A stretch of 12,661 nt of DNA, from NCBI GenBank assembly GCA_017432405.1, contig JAFRJF010000009.1, positions 1-12,661 of the forward strand, given 5' to 3'. A model generated the notes under the pieces. The model searched no databases. It had not been told where the DNA came from and worked only from the letters and a program-made list of their open reading frames with translations. Shown here one piece after another: positions 5,329-12,661 of this stretch. Within the stretch, counting starts at the first letter, position 1. Each line of letters starts with the position of its first letter. The stretch comes from Clostridia bacterium (GTDB taxonomy: Bacteria > Bacillota_A > Clostridia > Christensenellales > Aristaeellaceae). A program made the translations under genes and the position numbers.

Positions 5329-6093
5329 ATGAAGAGAATCCACAGGACGCTTGCACTGCTCCTCGCCGCGCTGCTGCTGCTGGGAGCGCTCCCCGCTACG
5401 GCCCTCGCGGCGACAAAGGTCGAGAACCTGAAGAAGGGCCATTGGTATAACCTTTGGAACGCCATCGACAGGACCGTATATTACAGGTTCACCCTCTACT
5501 CCGATTCCATCGTCAAGATCAGCTGCCGGAACGTGCGGGACTGGGCCGGCTTCTCGCTGTGCACCGGGCCGACCCACAACAAGAGCATCGGCGAGCTGTC
5601 GGTCTACGACGGCAAATCCACCAGCTGCGCCGCGCTGCCCAAGGGCACCTATTACTTTTCGATGTCCTACGAGGTGGAGCGGGAATCGGGCGACCCCACG
5701 CCCCAGGCCTGCGTGACCGTCGAGAAGGCCGTCAACAAGCCCAACTACAGCAAGGGCAAGGCCATCGCCCTGGCCGCCAACAAGACGGTGCGCATCGCCC
5801 AGACGGCCAACAACAGCTACAGCCGCTGGTACAAGCTCAGGCTGAATCGCACCATGCCCGTCACCATCAAGGCCCAATACGGCTACACCGACAGCATCGT
5901 GCTGTACAACAGCGCCTCGGCCAAGGTTAAATGCAGCCGGACCTACAACAGGGTCAAGAGCAAGTCCAGCCTCAAGCCAGGCGCCTATTACATCGAAGTC
6001 AAGGTCCCCAGGGAATACGACGAGTCCACCGGCTTCTACCAGACCGGCTACAGCAAACGCATGGGCCACTTCATCACCGTGCAGTGGAGTTAA
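5329..6093 (+). CDS. Secreted beta-rich protein, paralog 2
   Basis: 254 residues. AGGAG lies 11 bases before the ATG; an ATG at 5324 runs into a stop at once. Residues 1-28 are a signal peptide (LLAALLLLGALPATALA). The layout follows paralog 1: GHWYNLWNAIDRTVYYRFTL, ALPKGTYYFSMSYE (103-115), then SRWYKLRLNRTMPVTIKA and a final SLKPGAYYIEVKV (214-226), ending in FITVQWS where paralog 1 ends in NTIWWK. Overall identity is low, so the duplication is old. C66, C78, C100, C128 and C202 could form disulfides. No promoter better than a bare TATAAA at 5300 lies in the 115-bp gap, so co-transcription with paralog 1 is likely. Function unknown; a PPC-like binding or surface role is a guess. Confidence 0.88.
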   Translation: MKRIHRTLALLLAALLLLGALPATALAATKVENLKKGHWYNLWNAIDRTVYYRFTLYSDSIVKISCRNVRDWAGFSLCTGPTHNKSIGELSVYDGKSTSCAALPKGTYYFSMSYEVERESGDPTPQACVTVEKAVNKPNYSKGKAIALAANKTVRIAQTANNSYSRWYKLRLNRTMPVTIKAQYGYTDSIVLYNSASAKVKCSRTYNRVKSKSSLKPGAYYIEVKVPREYDESTGFYQTGYSKRMGHFITVQWS

Positions 6094-6139
6094 GGTAATA
6101 CCGCCCCATCGTCATTTTCGTCCACTTTCCCCCAAACCG

Positions 6140-6168
6140 TTGCATCTCATCCCCGAACGGGCTATAAT
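6140..6168 (+). promoter_or_regulatory. Promoter of the sigma-factor gene
   Basis: TTGCAT (6140-6145), 17-bp spacer, perfect TATAAT (6163-6168), about 39 bp before the GTG start. Confidence 0.78.
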
Positions 6169-6194
6169 ATATATCGAACACACATTCGATATAT
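6169..6194 (+). promoter_or_regulatory. Perfect inverted repeat at the sigma-gene transcription start
   Basis: ATATATCGAA-CACACA-TTCGATATAT: 10-bp arms and a 6-bp centre, directly after the -10 box and ending 12 bases before the start codon. Its place over the transcription start fits a repressor operator; in RNA it would form a hairpin beside the ribosome site. Confidence 0.72.
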
Positions 6195-6206
6195 GGGGGT
6201 GAGGGC

Positions 6207-6896
6207 GTGTACGAATCGCTATACGCACAGAACAAGGGGCTGTTGATCGTGCTGGCGCGGCACTATGCCAGGGCCTGCGAGCTGGACCGGGCGGTCTCCG
6301 AGGAGGACCTGGTCCAGGCGGGATTCCTGGCGCTGGTGCGGGCGAAGCAGACCTATGACCCCTCGGGCGGGCGCTCCTGGGCCAGCTGGGCGGTCTGGCA
6401 CATCCGCCGGGAATACGAAAGCGCGCTCTGCCTGCGGGCAGGGGCGCGCATACAGGCCCACAGCGGGGCCGACACGTTGGATCGATCCATAGACGACGAC
6501 GGCGTGGCCGCGACGCTCGGCGAGCTGCTGCCCGACGAGCGCCTGCCGGACGCGGATGCCGGGCTGCTGCTGGACGAGCTGCGCCGGGACGTGCGGGCGG
6601 CGGTGGCGCGGCTGCAGGCCGACGACGAGCGCCGGACGGTGCAGCTGTGCCAGCTGGAGGCGCGCAGCTGCCAGGACGCCGCCCAGGCCATGGGCATGAC
6701 CCGCCGGCAGGTCCGGCAGCTGAACCACCGGGCCCGCGAGCGCCTGTCCCGGGACTGGCGTCTGCGCAGGCTCATCGACCTGGACGACCGCACCCGCTTC
6801 CACGCCCACAAGGGCGTCGCCGCCTTCAATCGCGACTGGACCAGCACCACCGAAGGCGCCGCCCTGTGGCGGATCGGGGAGAGGGAAAAAAACTGA
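6207..6896 (+). CDS. Sigma-70-family RNA polymerase sigma factor, accessory/phage-like type
   Basis: 229 residues. It starts at GTG (6207), with GGGGGTGAGGG just upstream. Region 2 spans about 4-75: QNKGLLIVLARHYAR, the conserved EEDLVQAGFLALVRA (32-46), then YDPSGGRSWASWAVWHIRRE, which contacts core polymerase and the -10 element. A short region-3 remnant follows (LDRSIDDDGVAATLGELLPDE, about 91-111). Region 4 has a helix-turn-helix at about 152-183 (SCQDAAQAMGMTRRQVRQLNHRARERL) for -35 recognition. The tail GVAAFNRDWTSTTEGAALWR (203-222) resembles, from memory, a conserved C-terminus of sigma-like proteins found in clostridial prophages and conjugative elements. No anti-sigma gene is next to it. 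What it transcribes is unknown; the operator-like palindrome suggests tight control. Confidence 0.87.
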   Translation: MYESLYAQNKGLLIVLARHYARACELDRAVSEEDLVQAGFLALVRAKQTYDPSGGRSWASWAVWHIRREYESALCLRAGARIQAHSGADTLDRSIDDDGVAATLGELLPDERLPDADAGLLLDELRRDVRAAVARLQADDERRTVQLCQLEARSCQDAAQAMGMTRRQVRQLNHRARERLSRDWRLRRLIDLDDRTRFHAHKGVAAFNRDWTSTTEGAALWRIGEREKN

Positions 6897-6926
6897 TTTG
6901 TCGCAAGGCGACAAATCAGAATTTTT

Positions 6927-6927
<1 letters not shown>
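6893..6927. terminator. Bidirectional terminator between the sigma and symporter genes
   Basis: Perfect 12-bp stem CTGATTTGTCGC-AAG-GCGACAAATCAG with six T on the plus side and seven A before it, which serve as the U-tract on the minus strand. The sigma stop codon lies inside the left arm and the symporter stop just beyond the right T-run. Confidence 0.9.
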
Positions 6928-8498
<1,571 letters not shown>

Positions 8499-8533
8499 GG
8501 AAAATCCCCCTTTTGCATCGGCTTTATGCCATT

Positions 8534-8567
8534 TTCATTGATAGCACTTTATCAGGCTATCAAAATG
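8534..8567 (-). promoter_or_regulatory. Leader hairpin of the symporter gene
   Basis: GATAGC (8540-8545) pairs with GCTATC (8556-8561) across 10 bases, and the stem extends outward (TTCATT with AATGAA) after a 2-base bulge. It lies in the 5' leader, right after the predicted transcription start, so it could be an operator or an RNA structure. Confidence 0.5.
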
Positions 8568-8579
8568 AATTATGAAGCC

Positions 8580-8608
8580 ATTATAAATGCATATTTTATA
8601 GGTGTCAA
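8580..8608 (-). promoter_or_regulatory. Consensus promoter of the symporter gene
   Basis: Minus strand: perfect TTGACA (8603-8608), 17-bp spacer, perfect TATAAT (8580-8585), about 80 bp before the start codon. The -35 lies one base from the T-run of the rlmH terminator. Confidence 0.87.
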
Positions 8609-8609
8609 C

Positions 8610-8636
8610 AAAAAATCGCGCCTAAAGCGCGATTTT
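8610..8636 (-). terminator. Terminator of the ychF-CPBP-rlmH operon
   Basis: Perfect 10-bp stem AAAATCGCGC (8612-8621) with GCGCGATTTT (8627-8636) and loop CTAAA on the plus strand. Read on the minus strand it ends in TTTTTTG. It starts 33 bp past the rlmH stop. Confidence 0.87.
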
Positions 8637-8669
8637 AACAACATAATAATGCAAATTATGTGATTGGCT

Positions 8670-9146
8670 TCACTTGTGGTATGGCTCCCCGGTGCGGATG
8701 CGCTCGGCGCGGTACAGCTGCTCCAGCAATATCACCCGCATCAGCCCGTGGGGAAAGGTGAGGTTCGAGAAGGACAGCCGGGCGTCGGCCCGGGCCAGCA
8801 CCGCGTCGCAGAGACCGTTGCTGCCCCCGATGACGAACACGTTGCGCCGCCCGTCGCCGCTCCACGCAGCCATCTGCTTCGACAGGGCCACCGAATCCGG
8901 GGCTTCGGCCCGAATGCACAGGCAGATCACCCGGTCCGTGGGACGGATGTGCCTGAGCAGCGCCTGGCCCTCCCGCTCCATGCCCTGGCGGATCAGGGCC
9001 TCGCTGGGCTTCTCCGGGTCCTTCACGTCGTCCACGGCCACGACCTCGTACTTGCCGTAGCGGGACAGGCGCTTCAGGTATTCCTCGCAGCCCTGCTGCT
9101 GCCACTTCTCCTTCAGCCTGCCCACGCAGAGTATCACGCCGTTCAT
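8670..9146 (-). CDS. rlmH: 23S rRNA (pseudouridine1915-N3)-methyltransferase RlmH
   Basis: 158 residues, close to the usual 159. This SPOUT methyltransferase uses S-adenosylmethionine to methylate N3 of pseudouridine 1915 in helix 69 of 23S rRNA. The SAM-binding knot is visible as VFVIGGSNGL (103-112). The family C-terminus is intact: RLSFSNLTFPHGLMRVILLE (123-142), then QLYRAERIRTGEPYHK, with the invariant final YHK. The start ATG overlaps the stop of the upstream protease gene by 4 bp; a G-run (GGGGGG) 6 bases upstream is a poor ribosome site, so translational coupling probably matters. It is the last gene of the operon, followed by a terminator. Confidence 0.97.
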   Translation of the reverse strand: MNGVILCVGRLKEKWQQQGCEEYLKRLSRYGKYEVVAVDDVKDPEKPSEALIRQGMEREGQALLRHIRPTDRVICLCIRAEAPDSVALSKQMAAWSGDGRRNVFVIGGSNGLCDAVLARADARLSFSNLTFPHGLMRVILLEQLYRAERIRTGEPYHK

Positions 9147-10081
9147 GCCGCGCCCCCCTGCATCGTGAGGATCAGCAGGATCACCATCGAGGCGACCATG
9201 ACCAGCACCGCGGCCAGCAGCATGGCCCTCTCCCGCCCCTCCAGAGGGCGGCGTATGCGGGGAATGGCCACGATGCCCGCATGCCCGGCGCGCAGCCGCA
9301 GCGTCATGATCGTCATGGCCATCATCGCGGCGATCATCACCGCCTGCACGGCCAGCGAGAATACGGCCGCGGCGTCGATGGCCACATCCTCGCCTGCCTG
9401 CCCCGCGGCCAGGTAGGGGATCACCAGGCAGGCCGTGTTGTAGACGGTGTGGTAGACCATGGCGGCATACACGGAATCCAGCGCGAAGGCCAGGAACCCG
9501 GCCACCGCCCCCACCAGCAGGTAGGCCGGGATGCCGTAGAGGTTGCCGTGGAGCAGCGCGAACAGCACCGCCGTCACGCCGATGGCGTACCGGGTGCCCC
9601 GGCTCTCCCAGGCGGACAGCACGAAGCCCCGGAACAGCAGCTCCTCGCAGACGGCGGGCACCGCGGCCAGCGAGAGCACCGACGCGATCAGCTCCCGCTC
9701 GTTCCCGGGCATGGGCACCCCGCCCATCCCCCGCAAGCCCAGCGCGTCCAGCCCGGCGCCCCAGGCCGCGGAGATCAGGCTGGCCACGTAGACGCTCAGC
9801 AGCCCCAGCAGCGCCGCCGACAGCGTGGGCATAAGCGGCGGCGCGTTCAGCCGCATGCCCGCGCCCAGCCCCGGCCTGCGCAGCATGTACAGCCCCACCG
9901 GCAGCACCGTGAAGGGCAGGTAGTACAGCGCGTTGATCAGGGCCGCGCCGGCGTTCGGCAGCAGCAGCTCCAGCAGCGTGGAGACCCACAGCCCGACAGC
10001 CGCAAGCAGCACAAACCCGCTCACCGCAAACAGCGTCGGGCGGGGCGTGGATTCGATTTTGGCGTAGATGGGATCCTGCAT
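9143..10081 (-). CDS. CPBP-family intramembrane glutamic protease
   Basis: 312 residues with about eight hydrophobic segments. The CPBP (Abi, CAAX-prenyl-protease-like) motifs are all present. Motif 1 is EELLFRGF (146-153). Motif 2 is FALLHGN (174-180, H178). Motif 3 is HTVYN (211-215, H211 and N215). Members act in the membrane; bacterial roles range from bacteriocin immunity to signal-protein cleavage, and the substrate here is unknown. It lies between ychF and rlmH, 40 bp after ychF and overlapping rlmH by ATGA. The ATG at 10081 has no clear AGGAGG (AATAAAATCAAAACC precedes it), so the start is less certain than the frame. The C-terminus adds a few hydrophobic helices after the catalytic core. 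Confidence 0.92.
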   Translation of the reverse strand: MQDPIYAKIESTPRPTLFAVSGFVLLAAVGLWVSTLLELLLPNAGAALINALYYLPFTVLPVGLYMLRRPGLGAGMRLNAPPLMPTLSAALLGLLSVYVASLISAAWGAGLDALGLRGMGGVPMPGNERELIASVLSLAAVPAVCEELLFRGFVLSAWESRGTRYAIGVTAVLFALLHGNLYGIPAYLLVGAVAGFLAFALDSVYAAMVYHTVYNTACLVIPYLAAGQAGEDVAIDAAAVFSLAVQAVMIAAMMAMTIMTLRLRAGHAGIVAIPRIRRPLEGRERAMLLAAVLVMVASMVILLILTMQGGAA

Positions 10082-10096
10082 GGTTTTGATTTTATT

Positions 10097-10116
10097 GGCG
10101 GGGACAGTCCCCCGCC
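10097..10116 (-). repeat. GC-rich hairpin between ychF and the CPBP gene
   Basis: GGCGGGG-ACAGTC-CCCCGCC: 7-bp stem in the 40-bp gap after the ychF stop. On the minus strand it is followed by AATAAAATC, which is not a real U-tract, so it may be an attenuator, an RNA-stabilising hairpin or a dispersed palindrome, but not a full terminator. Confidence 0.55.
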
Positions 10117-10121
10117 ATATC

Positions 10122-11219
10122 TTACACGTTGAACCGGAACAGCGTCACGTCGCCGTCCTTCATCACGTACTCCTTGCCCTCGCTGCGCACCAGGCCCTTT
10201 TCCTTGCAGGCGTTCATGCTGCCCTCGCGGATCAGGTCGTCGTAGGCGACGATCTCGGCACGGATGAAGCCGCGCTCGAAGTCGGTGTGGATCTTGCCGG
10301 CGGCCTGGGGGGCCTTGGTGCCGTTCACGATGGTCCAGGCGCGGACCTCCTTGGGCCCGGCGGTCAGGAAGGAGATCAGGCCCAGCAGCCTGTAGCCCAG
10401 CACCACCAGCCGGTCCAGGCCGGACACGCCGATGCCCATGTCCTCCAGGAACAGGGCCTTCTCGTCCGGCTCCATCTGGGAGATCTCCTCCTCGGCGGAC
10501 GCGCAGATGACCAGCACCTCCGCGCCCTCGCTGTCGGCGATCTGACGCACAGGCTTCACCAGGGGCAGCGCGGCCTCGTCCTTGCCCAGGTCCTCCTCGC
10601 CGATGTTGGCGGCGTAGATCACCTTCTTGCTCGTCAGCAGGAACCAGTCGCGCACCACGGCCTGCTGATCCTTGTCCAGGGGGCAGGTGCGGGCGGGCTT
10701 GCCGGCGTTCAGGTGCTCCAGCAGCAGCTTGCCGGCCTCGGCCTCCACGGCGAACTTCTTCTCACCCTTCTTCATCATCGCGGCGGCCTTCTCGGCGCGC
10801 TTGGTGACGGTCTCGATGTCGGCCAGGATCAGTTCGGTGTTGATGACGTCGATGTCCCGGGCCGGGTCCACGCTGCCGTCCACGTGGATCACGTTGTCGT
10901 CCTCGAAGCAGCGCACCACGTGCACGATGGCGTCCACCTCGCGGATGTGGCTGAGGAACTTGTTCCCCAGGCCCTCGCCCCGGCTGGCGCCCTTCACCAG
11001 GCCGGCGATGTCCACGAATTCCAGCGTGGCGGGGGTATACTTCTCGGGGTGGTACATCTCGGCCAGCACGTCCAGCCGGTGGTCGGGCACGGCCACCACG
11101 CCGGTATTCGGCTCGATGGTGCAGAAGGGATAGTTCGCCGCCTGAGCCCCGGCGCAGGTGATGGCGTTGAACAGCGTGCTCTTGCCCACGTTCGGCAGGC
11201 CAACGACGCCTAACTTCAT
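10122..11219 (-). CDS. ychF: Redox-regulated ATPase YchF (Obg-related)
   Basis: 365 residues, full length for the family. AAGGAGATG lies 8 bases before the start. The P-loop is GLPNVGKST (7-15), with switch and G3 region [20 protein letters not shown] (68-87). The G4 motif reads NIGE (205-208) in place of NKxD, the feature that makes YchF an ATPase and not a GTPase. The C-terminal TGS domain (about 280-363) ends in the usual VTLFRFNV. YchF/OLA1 proteins bind ribosomes and are linked to stress and oxidative responses. It is the first gene of the ychF-CPBP-rlmH operon, with its own promoter at 11338-11366. Nothing is truncated or unusual. Confidence 0.97.
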   Translation of the reverse strand: MKLGVVGLPNVGKSTLFNAITCAGAQAANYPFCTIEPNTGVVAVPDHRLDVLAEMYHPEKYTPATLEFVDIAGLVKGASRGEGLGNKFLSHIREVDAIVHVVRCFEDDNVIHVDGSVDPARDIDVINTELILADIETVTKRAEKAAAMMKKGEKKFAVEAEAGKLLLEHLNAGKPARTCPLDKDQQAVVRDWFLLTSKKVIYAANIGEEDLGKDEAALPLVKPVRQIADSEGAEVLVICASAEEEISQMEPDEKALFLEDMGIGVSGLDRLVVLGYRLLGLISFLTAGPKEVRAWTIVNGTKAPQAAGKIHTDFERGFIRAEIVAYDDLIREGSMNACKEKGLVRSEGKEYVMKDGDVTLFRFNV

Positions 11220-11307
11220 ATTTCACATCTCCTTAGTTTCAGGGGTTGATGCCTTGCCAATTCCTTTTCCTTTAAGGTGATTTACCATATTGAAGTCCTT
11301 TCCCCCC

Positions 11308-11367
11308 ATTGAGAAAAGCGCTCCATGCAACAACCCTATTGTAACACGAAAGCGCCCTTTTCTCAAT
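11308..11367. promoter_or_regulatory. Imperfect inverted repeat around the ychF promoter
   Basis: ATTGAGAAAAGCGCT (11308-11322) and AGCGCCCTTTTCTCAAT (11351-11367) pair over 15 bp with a 2-base bulge. The right arm contains the -35 box; the left arm lies just past the predicted transcription start. Confidence 0.6.
11338..11366 (-). promoter_or_regulatory. Promoter of the ychF operon
   Basis: Minus strand: -35 TTGAGA (11361-11366), 17-bp spacer, -10 TACAAT (11338-11343). The leader to the ychF ATG is about 110 bases. Confidence 0.78.
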
Positions 11368-11620
11368 AGCGGGGATGTAATCAGATTACTAATTTCTGTT
11401 GGATGACCTGCTCAAACGCTTTGCGCCTGACCCGTTTTGGGTTTCGTCAAACAGGATAATGCATGGGGTTTAACCCCTTCGACCGGGGTCGTGGATGATT
11501 TCCTATGCCGCATCGGGTAGATCATCCCGTTCATGCAGCACCGATCTTGGGATTAGTCGGAAAAAATGTCCAGACATTTGACAAAGAAACACAGTAACAG
11601 CGATTGCGCTGAATAAAAAG
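11368..11620. other. Intergenic stretch with an operator-like palindrome
   Basis: No believable gene is visible between the ychF promoter and the tRNA terminator. The one structured site is AAATGTC-CA-GACATTT at 11564-11579, a perfect 7-bp inverted repeat with a 2-bp centre that resembles a regulator site but has no obvious target promoter. A near-palindrome GGGGTTTAACCCC lies at about 11464-11476. Confidence 0.45.
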
Positions 11621-11644
11621 AAAAAAGCCGCTTTCGCGACTTTT
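11621..11644 (-). terminator. Terminator of the Gln-Glu tRNA operon
   Basis: On the minus strand AAAAGTCGC-GAAA-GCGGCTTTTTT forms a short stem with one G-U pair, a GAAA loop and a T-run, starting 6 bases beyond tRNA-Glu. Confidence 0.82.
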
Positions 11645-11649
11645 CTCAG

Positions 11650-11721
11650 CACCGCCACGGGGACTCGAACCCCGGTTTTCGCCGTGAGAGGGCGACGTCT
11701 TAACCGCTTGACCATGGCGGC
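11650..11721 (-). tRNA. tRNA-Glu(CTC)
   Basis: 72 nt without CCA. Acceptor stem GCCGCCA with TGGCGGT (G1-U72 wobble), discriminator G. Anticodon stem TCGCC/GGCGA encloses the loop CTCTCAC, giving anticodon CTC for GAG. T arm CGGGG-TTCGAGT-CCCCG. The genome encodes CTG, not CCA, after the discriminator, so CCA must be added after transcription. Confidence 0.92.
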
Positions 11722-11726
11722 ATGGA

Positions 11727-11800
11727 TGGCTGCCGAACCTGGATTCGAACCAGGACTAAATGAGTCAGAGTCATTCGTGCTACCTTTACACAATTCGGCA
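11727..11800 (-). tRNA. tRNA-Gln(CTG)
   Basis: 74 nt including an encoded CCA. Acceptor stem TGCCGAA with TTCGGCA; U1-A72 and discriminator G are classic for glutamine tRNA. Anticodon stem AATGA/TCATT encloses the loop CTCTGAC, giving anticodon CTG for CAG. It lies 5 bp upstream of tRNA-Glu in the same transcript. Confidence 0.93.
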
Positions 11801-11838
11801 TCGTCTGCCGGACACGACGTGCCCAACCGACAAGTGAT

Positions 11839-11867
11839 ATTATAGTGCCCAATGGACAAAAAGTCAA
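11839..11867 (-). promoter_or_regulatory. Promoter of the Gln-Glu tRNA operon
   Basis: Minus strand: TTGACT (11862-11867), 17-bp spacer, perfect TATAAT (11839-11844), about 38 bp before tRNA-Gln. Confidence 0.85.
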
Positions 11868-11946
11868 GGGGATTTTCCTGATTTCATCTGCTTTTTACGT
11901 TGCAGGGTTTTACCCGATTAAATGTTCGTTAACGGGCACAAAACAC

Positions 11947-11975
11947 TTGCAACCTTCATGTTCAGACGTTATGCT
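11947..11975 (+). promoter_or_regulatory. Possible promoter of the HPr-like gene
   Basis: TTGCAA (11947-11952), 17-bp spacer, TATGCT (11970-11975), about 60 bp before the start codon. Only a moderate match. Confidence 0.5.
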
Positions 11976-12034
11976 AATAATCGAAGGGGATTTTGCTTCC
12001 CGGAATATGTCAGATGAGTGAGGAGACGGAACCT

Positions 12035-12265
12035 ATGAAAGCCGTGAATATCAAGCTGAGCCTGGCGGAAAACGTCAAGACCTTCGTCAATATTGCCAAC
12101 CGCTATCCCTACGACATCGACCTGCGCGTAGGCCGCCACGTCGTGGATGGCAAGTCCATCCTGGGCATCTTCAGCCTGGATCTCTCCAAGCCGATCACCC
12201 TCGAGGTTTACGCCGATCACTGTGACGACCTGATGGAAGAGCTCAAGCCCTTCATCATCGGGTAA
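12035..12265 (+). CDS. HPr-like (Crh-type) protein lacking the phosphocarrier histidine
   Basis: 76 residues. I choose the ATG at 12035 because GAGGAG ends 9 bases upstream; the frame stays open further upstream but those starts lack a ribosome site. The fold matches HPr: strand KAVNIKLSL, helix ENVKTFVNIANRY, strand DIDLRVGRHVVDGKS, then SILGIFSLDLSKPITLEVYA and a final helix DDLMEELKPFI. The block that in HPr is GLHARPA, with the phosphorylated His15, reads SLAENVK here, so the protein cannot take phosphate from PEP via enzyme I. The serine equivalent to Ser46 (S41 in GKSILG) is kept, as in Bacillus Crh, the CcpA co-regulator. A role in carbon-catabolite signalling through HPr kinase is therefore inferred, not shown. 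It is monocistronic with a strong terminator. Confidence 0.85.
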   Translation: MKAVNIKLSLAENVKTFVNIANRYPYDIDLRVGRHVVDGKSILGIFSLDLSKPITLEVYADHCDDLMEELKPFIIG

Positions 12266-12285
12266 GTATCATATATAACGCCTAT

Positions 12286-12314
12286 AACGCCGTCGCGCCG
12301 CGACGGCGTTTTTT
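12286..12314 (+). terminator. Terminator of the HPr-like gene
   Basis: Perfect 11-bp stem AACGCCGTCGC-GCC-GCGACGGCGTT running into six T, 21 bp after the stop. Confidence 0.9.
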
Positions 12315-12329
12315 GTTGCGGGTCAACGG

Positions 12330-12661
12330 AGGGATAAATTCTGATTTATCGGGGAGATGAGTGGCCTCCAAAAGCCTTCCCCAGCAGGCGAAGCCTGCGG
12401 TTCAGGGTGTGCGTAGCCATGCCCTTGGGCAGAAGGTGGATTTCGGTGAAAAGGCTTGCGTTTTTGCCGAAAGACGGATGAGGTCGTTCTCCTGAAAGGA
12501 AGCGCGTAAAGCATCTTTACCGCGGGGGGACCGACCTCATCCGACCCGGCCTTGCGGCCGGCCCACCTACCGCGGGCCTACCGGCCCCATCTCGCTGAAA
12601 ACAGTCCACTGGACTGTTTTCCGGGCGCTCGATGCCCCTGAAGGCAATGTCATCAACTTAA
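12330..12661. repeat. Hairpin-rich non-coding block, probable dispersed intergenic repeat
   Basis: No credible gene is present. Inverted repeats follow one another: GATAAAT/ATTTATC (12333-12350), GCAGGC-GAA-GCCTGC (12384-12398), a 12-bp pair CGGATGAGGTCG/CGACCTCATCCG (12475-12486, 12532-12543), CCGGCC-TTGC-GGCCGG (12546-12561) and GAAAACAGTCCA-C-TGGACTGTTTTC (12597-12621). On the minus strand the words CGACCTCATCCG, CCACCTTCTGCCCAAGGGCA and GGGGAAGGCTTTTGGAGGCC recall a repeat common between genes of gut Firmicutes (from memory, unchecked). A 63-residue minus-strand frame at 12323-12514 appears to be a by-product. Confidence 0.6.

Noticed and set aside
8670..9989. A single 439-residue fusion of a protease-region frame with RlmH.
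   Set aside because: Only the last 158 residues are RlmH, which has its own ATG; the upstream part is the wrong frame of the CPBP gene.
10097..10116. A strong terminator between ychF and the CPBP gene.
   Set aside because: The hairpin lacks a U-tract on the transcribed strand, and the downstream genes have no promoter of their own.
10068..11213. 381-residue plus-strand frame opposite ychF.
   Set aside because: Composition is antisense-like and the minus strand encodes a complete YchF.
11503..11859. A 118-residue minus-strand protein.
   Set aside because: It runs straight through both tRNA genes and their terminator.

Overview
The window looks like a chromosomal stretch from a fairly GC-rich, low-redundancy Gram-positive anaerobe of the Clostridia. 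A gut Christensenellales-like or Oscillospirales-like lineage is my guess, not a proof. The grounds are near-consensus sigma-A promoters with 16-18 bp spacers, strong AGGAGG ribosome sites, an HPr-like protein of clostridial type, secreted proteins with Gram-positive style signal peptides, and short dispersed palindromic repeats of the kind common in gut Firmicutes.

Layout, left to right. At 1-295 (minus) the 5' part of an IS transposase runs off the left edge. A gene-poor stretch with three copies of a GGGAC...GTCCC palindromic repeat follows. At 694-2739 (minus) lies a secreted leucine-rich-repeat protein with an EF-hand-like calcium loop and 22 gap-free 21-residue repeats; a fourth palindrome copy sits upstream of it. 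At 3031-3107 is tRNA-Pro(GGG). The last 48 bases of this tRNA plus one flanking base are repeated perfectly, 49 bp in all, at 4313-4361. The 1,253-bp AT-richer segment between the copies holds a GNAT acetyltransferase translationally coupled to a 62-residue partner, driven by a consensus promoter. This reads as a very small tRNA-integrated element, without its own integrase, carrying a toxin-antitoxin-like pair. It is the most interesting object in the window.

At 4485-6093 (plus) are two tandem paralogous secreted beta-rich proteins, probably one transcription unit. At 6207-6896 (plus) is a sigma-70-family factor of the accessory/phage type, preceded by a perfect 10-bp inverted repeat just downstream of its promoter. 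It converges, through a shared bidirectional terminator, on an alanine/glycine:cation symporter gene (6927-8498, minus).

From 8670 to 11219 (minus) lies a housekeeping operon read as ychF, then a CPBP-family membrane protease, then rlmH, the last two overlapping by 4 bp. A Gln-Glu tRNA operon (11650-11800, minus) follows. At 12035-12265 (plus) is a Crh-like HPr homologue that has lost the phosphocarrier histidine but kept the regulatory serine. The right end (about 12330-12661) has no gene I believe and is a cluster of hairpins resembling a dispersed intergenic repeat.
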